Assembly (NCBI RefSeq): GCF_001955535.1
Contig: NZ_MPVN01000006.1
Coordinates: 124,001 to 188,000, forward strand
Direction of reading: 5' to 3'
Length of the DNA stretch: 64,000 nt
From: Paenibacillus sp. FSL H7-0326
GTDB lineage: Bacteria > Bacillota > Bacilli > Paenibacillales > Paenibacillaceae
The position numbers and the translations under genes were made by a program. The notes beneath the pieces were generated by a model. The model was given only the letters and a program-made list of their open reading frames with translations, was not told the DNA's origin and searched no databases. Shown here one piece after another: positions 61,869-64,000 of the stretch. How positions within the stretch are numbered: the stretch's first letter is position 1; every line of letters begins with the position of its first letter.

Positions 61869-63248
61869 ATGAACGACATCGATATTCGAAGCAGAGAACA
61901 GGATTTGCACGATCTAACCCTCACGATAGAGGACGCTGTCAGGCGCGGCAGCATAGAAGAGATGCACGATGAATTTGAAGAGTGGGAAGCATATGACCTG
62001 GCCACGATCTATTTAGCACTAAATGAAGCTTACCGGCCTCGATTTATGGATGCACTCGATACGGAGCTATTAGCTGAGATGCTGAGCGAGCTTGAGCCCG
62101 TAGTAGAAATTGAAGCCTTATATATTCTGAGTAAAGATCGCGCAGCTCAGGTGCTGAATCGAATGGATAACGACGATTTGGCCGATTTGATGGGCGAAAT
62201 GACAGATGAAGTTAGAGAGTACATGCTCTCGATCATGGAGGCTTCGGAGCGGGAGACCGTTAGGGAGCTAATGAATTATGGACCGGAGACAGCGGGCGGT
62301 ATCATGACGAACCGTTATGTGTGGTTCTATGCCAAATATACGGTTCGCGAGGCAGTCGAAAAGGTGAAGCATTTTGCAGACCTGACCAATGATGTACAGG
62401 ATCTGTATGTATTAAATCAAAACAAAGAAGTCATAGGGCTTACCACCTATAGAGATCTCGTGCTTGCTTCAGATACAGAGCTTATCGAGCATTTAATGAG
62501 AGAAAATGTGGTCAAGGTATCAGCGGATATGGACCAGGAGGCGGTTGCGCACTTATTCGAACAATATGATCTCGTGTCGATCCCGGTTGAGAATACAGCG
62601 GGCAAATTGATTGGAGTTGTCACGTTTGACGACGTGCTGGACGTCTTGAGGGAAGAAGCGAACGAGGATATCAACAAGCTGGCGGGTACCGACAAAACGA
62701 TTGATTTTAACACACATTTCCTAACCGCGGCCAAAAGAAGACTTCCTTGGCTTATTATGCTGTTATTTCTCGGGCTGCTATCTGGAAGCATTATTAGTAT
62801 ATTTCAGGGGACGCTCAGTCAAGTGGTGGCTCTCACTTTCTTCATGCCGATGATCGCAGGAATGACCGGGAATACGGGAACACAATCGCTTGCGGTCGTC
62901 ATTCGAGGGCTGACACCACAGAACAAAATGAACGGAGGAGCCATATTACGTCTACTATGGAGAGAGCTTAGAGTCGGATTTACCATTGGAGCCGTTTGTG
63001 GAATAAGCGTAGCGCTTGTTGCGGGAATTTGGCAGAGCAGCTTTGCTCTAGGTGCCGTTATCGGCTTCTCTCTGATCCTAACCATTGTGATTGGTACGAT
63101 GGCCGGGACGATTATTCCTATTCTGCTGCATAAGCTGAAGATCGATCCGGCAGTAGCCTCCGGCCCTCTTATTACGACGCTGAATGATTTGTTCTCTTTG
63201 ACGGTGTACTTTGGTACGGCGACGTTATTTATTTCATACCTGGTTTAG
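61869..63248 (+). CDS. mgtE: Magnesium transporter MgtE
   Basis: 459 residues, ATG 61869 behind GAAGGTG. N-terminal helical domain (about 20-135) with LLAEMLSELEPVVEIEAL and EMTDEVREYMLS; a CBS pair (about 140-265) with NYGPETAGGIMTNRYVWF and ENTAGKLIGVVTFDDVLDVL; five membrane segments from ~285 (WLIMLLFLGLLSGSII, the MIAGMTGNTGTQSLAVVIRGL selectivity segment, and three more). The CBS domains gate the pore by cytoplasmic Mg2+. Monocistronic. I see no clear M-box in the 214-base leader. Confidence 0.93.
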   Translation: MNDIDIRSREQDLHDLTLTIEDAVRRGSIEEMHDEFEEWEAYDLATIYLALNEAYRPRFMDALDTELLAEMLSELEPVVEIEALYILSKDRAAQVLNRMDNDDLADLMGEMTDEVREYMLSIMEASERETVRELMNYGPETAGGIMTNRYVWFYAKYTVREAVEKVKHFADLTNDVQDLYVLNQNKEVIGLTTYRDLVLASDTELIEHLMRENVVKVSADMDQEAVAHLFEQYDLVSIPVENTAGKLIGVVTFDDVLDVLREEANEDINKLAGTDKTIDFNTHFLTAAKRRLPWLIMLLFLGLLSGSIISIFQGTLSQVVALTFFMPMIAGMTGNTGTQSLAVVIRGLTPQNKMNGGAILRLLWRELRVGFTIGAVCGISVALVAGIWQSSFALGAVIGFSLILTIVIGTMAGTIIPILLHKLKIDPAVASGPLITTLNDLFSLTVYFGTATLFISYLV

Positions 63249-63300
63249 AGTTCAAGTAACTTGGCAGTAAGATAAAATGGATTCATATGAAGATAAAATG

Positions 63301-63327
63301 AAAACCAGCCGCTCGAGGCTGGTTTTT
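63301..63327. terminator. Bidirectional terminator
   Basis: AAAACCAGCC (63301-63310) with GGCTGGTTTT (63317-63326) flanking GCTCGA, then T. Placed between convergent mgtE and the DUF4870 gene. Confidence 0.8.
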
Positions 63328-63349
63328 GAACTGTTATGCTAAGTTGTTG

Positions 63350-63643
63350 TTACGCTGCTTCTCTTAATGATTTGATACCTTGGTAGACGTTATAAATAAA
63401 TGAACCGAAATAGATGACAAAAAACACAATGATGTATCCTATAATCGAGGCAGGATGGTCTGCGGTGAACAGAAAATAAAGCAATGGAATCGCTGAAACG
63501 AAAGGGAATACATGTGAGAATAATGCGCGTTTCGCATGTTTGGTTATGTAATCGTCCTTGGCTACAATCCATATGATTAAGGGGAACAGGAAGGGGGCAA
63601 AAAAGATACTGAAATAACTAAGGGAAGATAACAGCTGTCGCAT
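63350..63643 (-). CDS. DUF4870-like small membrane protein
   Basis: 97 residues from ATG 63643, AAAGGAG upstream. Three hydrophobic segments (about 9-28, 46-62, 67-88), the first FFAPFLFPLIIWIVAKDDYITKHAKRALFSH: this PxIiW/vvK..hAk.al pattern is that of DUF4870 proteins. Function unknown; often stress-related in Bacillota. Monocistronic. Confidence 0.75.
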   Translation of the reverse strand: MRQLLSSLSYFSIFFAPFLFPLIIWIVAKDDYITKHAKRALFSHVFPFVSAIPLLYFLFTADHPASIIGYIIVFFVIYFGSFIYNVYQGIKSLREAA

Positions 63644-63784
63644 GAAATAACGCTCCTTTTGAATTTTCCTAATATTTAAATCATATTACCCTTCATCGCA
63701 TGTGATGATACATAAAAAATACTTTGACAAATACAGATTATACGATATAATAAATATCGCACTGTGAAAATAAGTACATATCTT

Positions 63785-63858
<74 letters not shown>

Positions 63859-63866
63859 TAAAAAAG

Positions 63867-63895
63867 AGAGACAACCGAAAGGGTGTCTCTTTTTT
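63867..63895 (+). terminator. Rho-independent terminator after tRNA-Arg
   Basis: AGAGACA (63867-63873) pairs with TGTCTCT (63884-63890), followed by TTTTT. The last ~100 bases of the window, after it, hold small hairpins (GAACCCC...GGGGGTTC) and no gene I can support. Confidence 0.8.
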
Positions 63896-64000
63896 GCGTC
63901 CGCGGGGATGAGAACCCCAAATGGGGGTTCGTCGGAGCATAGGCATCGATAGCAATTGCATCGCAGTCAGCCGTAAGGCTGTACCCCGACTGGGACGGTG

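Overview
The window reads as Paenibacillus or a close relative (an endospore-forming Bacillota). Evidence: strong AGGAGG-type ribosome-binding sites, many TTG/GTG starts, a recognisable gerE, gerM-rph-rdgB in the order known from Bacillus, a YhcN/YlaJ-type sporulation lipoprotein, CgeB-type spore-maturation glycosyltransferases, a WIAG-tail repeat protein and LplABC-type sugar transport. All family names are from memory of the families; no search was run.

Region 1 (1-21969, all on +) is one large surface-glycan locus. It opens with the C-terminal part of a giant protein built of decapeptide repeats. It continues with about a dozen glycosyltransferases (GT2, GT4, GT-D fold, two CgeB-like), a sugar-1-phosphate nucleotidyltransferase, a DedA protein, three small helical proteins, a tiny Lys-rich protein, a trio of nucleotide-sugar genes (UDP-GlcNAc 2-epimerase, CapE/FnlA-type dehydratase, RmlD-type reductase), a further SDR and a methyltransferase. 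Five otherwise unrelated proteins share a tandem [YF]xxG motif, usually beside very basic Lys/Arg tails. I think this is a shared targeting or docking module of a spore-surface glycosylation system. A sigma-K-like promoter before the small helical genes and the CgeB relatives support a late mother-cell role. The dehydratase gene has an in-frame TGA at the sixth codon of its expected reading frame.

Region 2 (22001-34994): a VanR/VanS-like two-component system upstream of a D,D-carboxypeptidase that carries an in-frame 42-bp tandem repeat; a GT4 gene; a GldA/F/G-type ABC export cluster with a DUF4340 protein; a YhcN-like lipoprotein; a GlcNAc-6-P catabolic operon (rpiR-nagB-nagA) on the minus strand; and gerE.

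Region 3 (34995-39864) holds two separate tandemly duplicated, highly palindromic non-coding elements (35136-35650 and 37501-38135). Around them lie an APH-like phosphotransferase, a TIMP/NTR-like secreted protein and an M20 dipeptidase.

Region 4 (39865-53082) is a rhamnose-rich polysaccharide utilisation locus. It has a membrane-bound AraC-type regulator, two LplB/LplC-type permeases, a lipoprotein binding protein, a GH106-like glycosidase, a Gfo/Idh/MocA oxidoreductase and a GH88/105 unsaturated glucuronyl hydrolase. A perfect-consensus cre site precedes the transporter.

Region 5 (53181-64000) is mostly housekeeping: DUF72, MBL-fold hydrolase, PgpA-like, gerM-rph-rdgB, asparagine synthase, three small unknown proteins, mgtE, a DUF4870 protein and tRNA-Arg(TCT).
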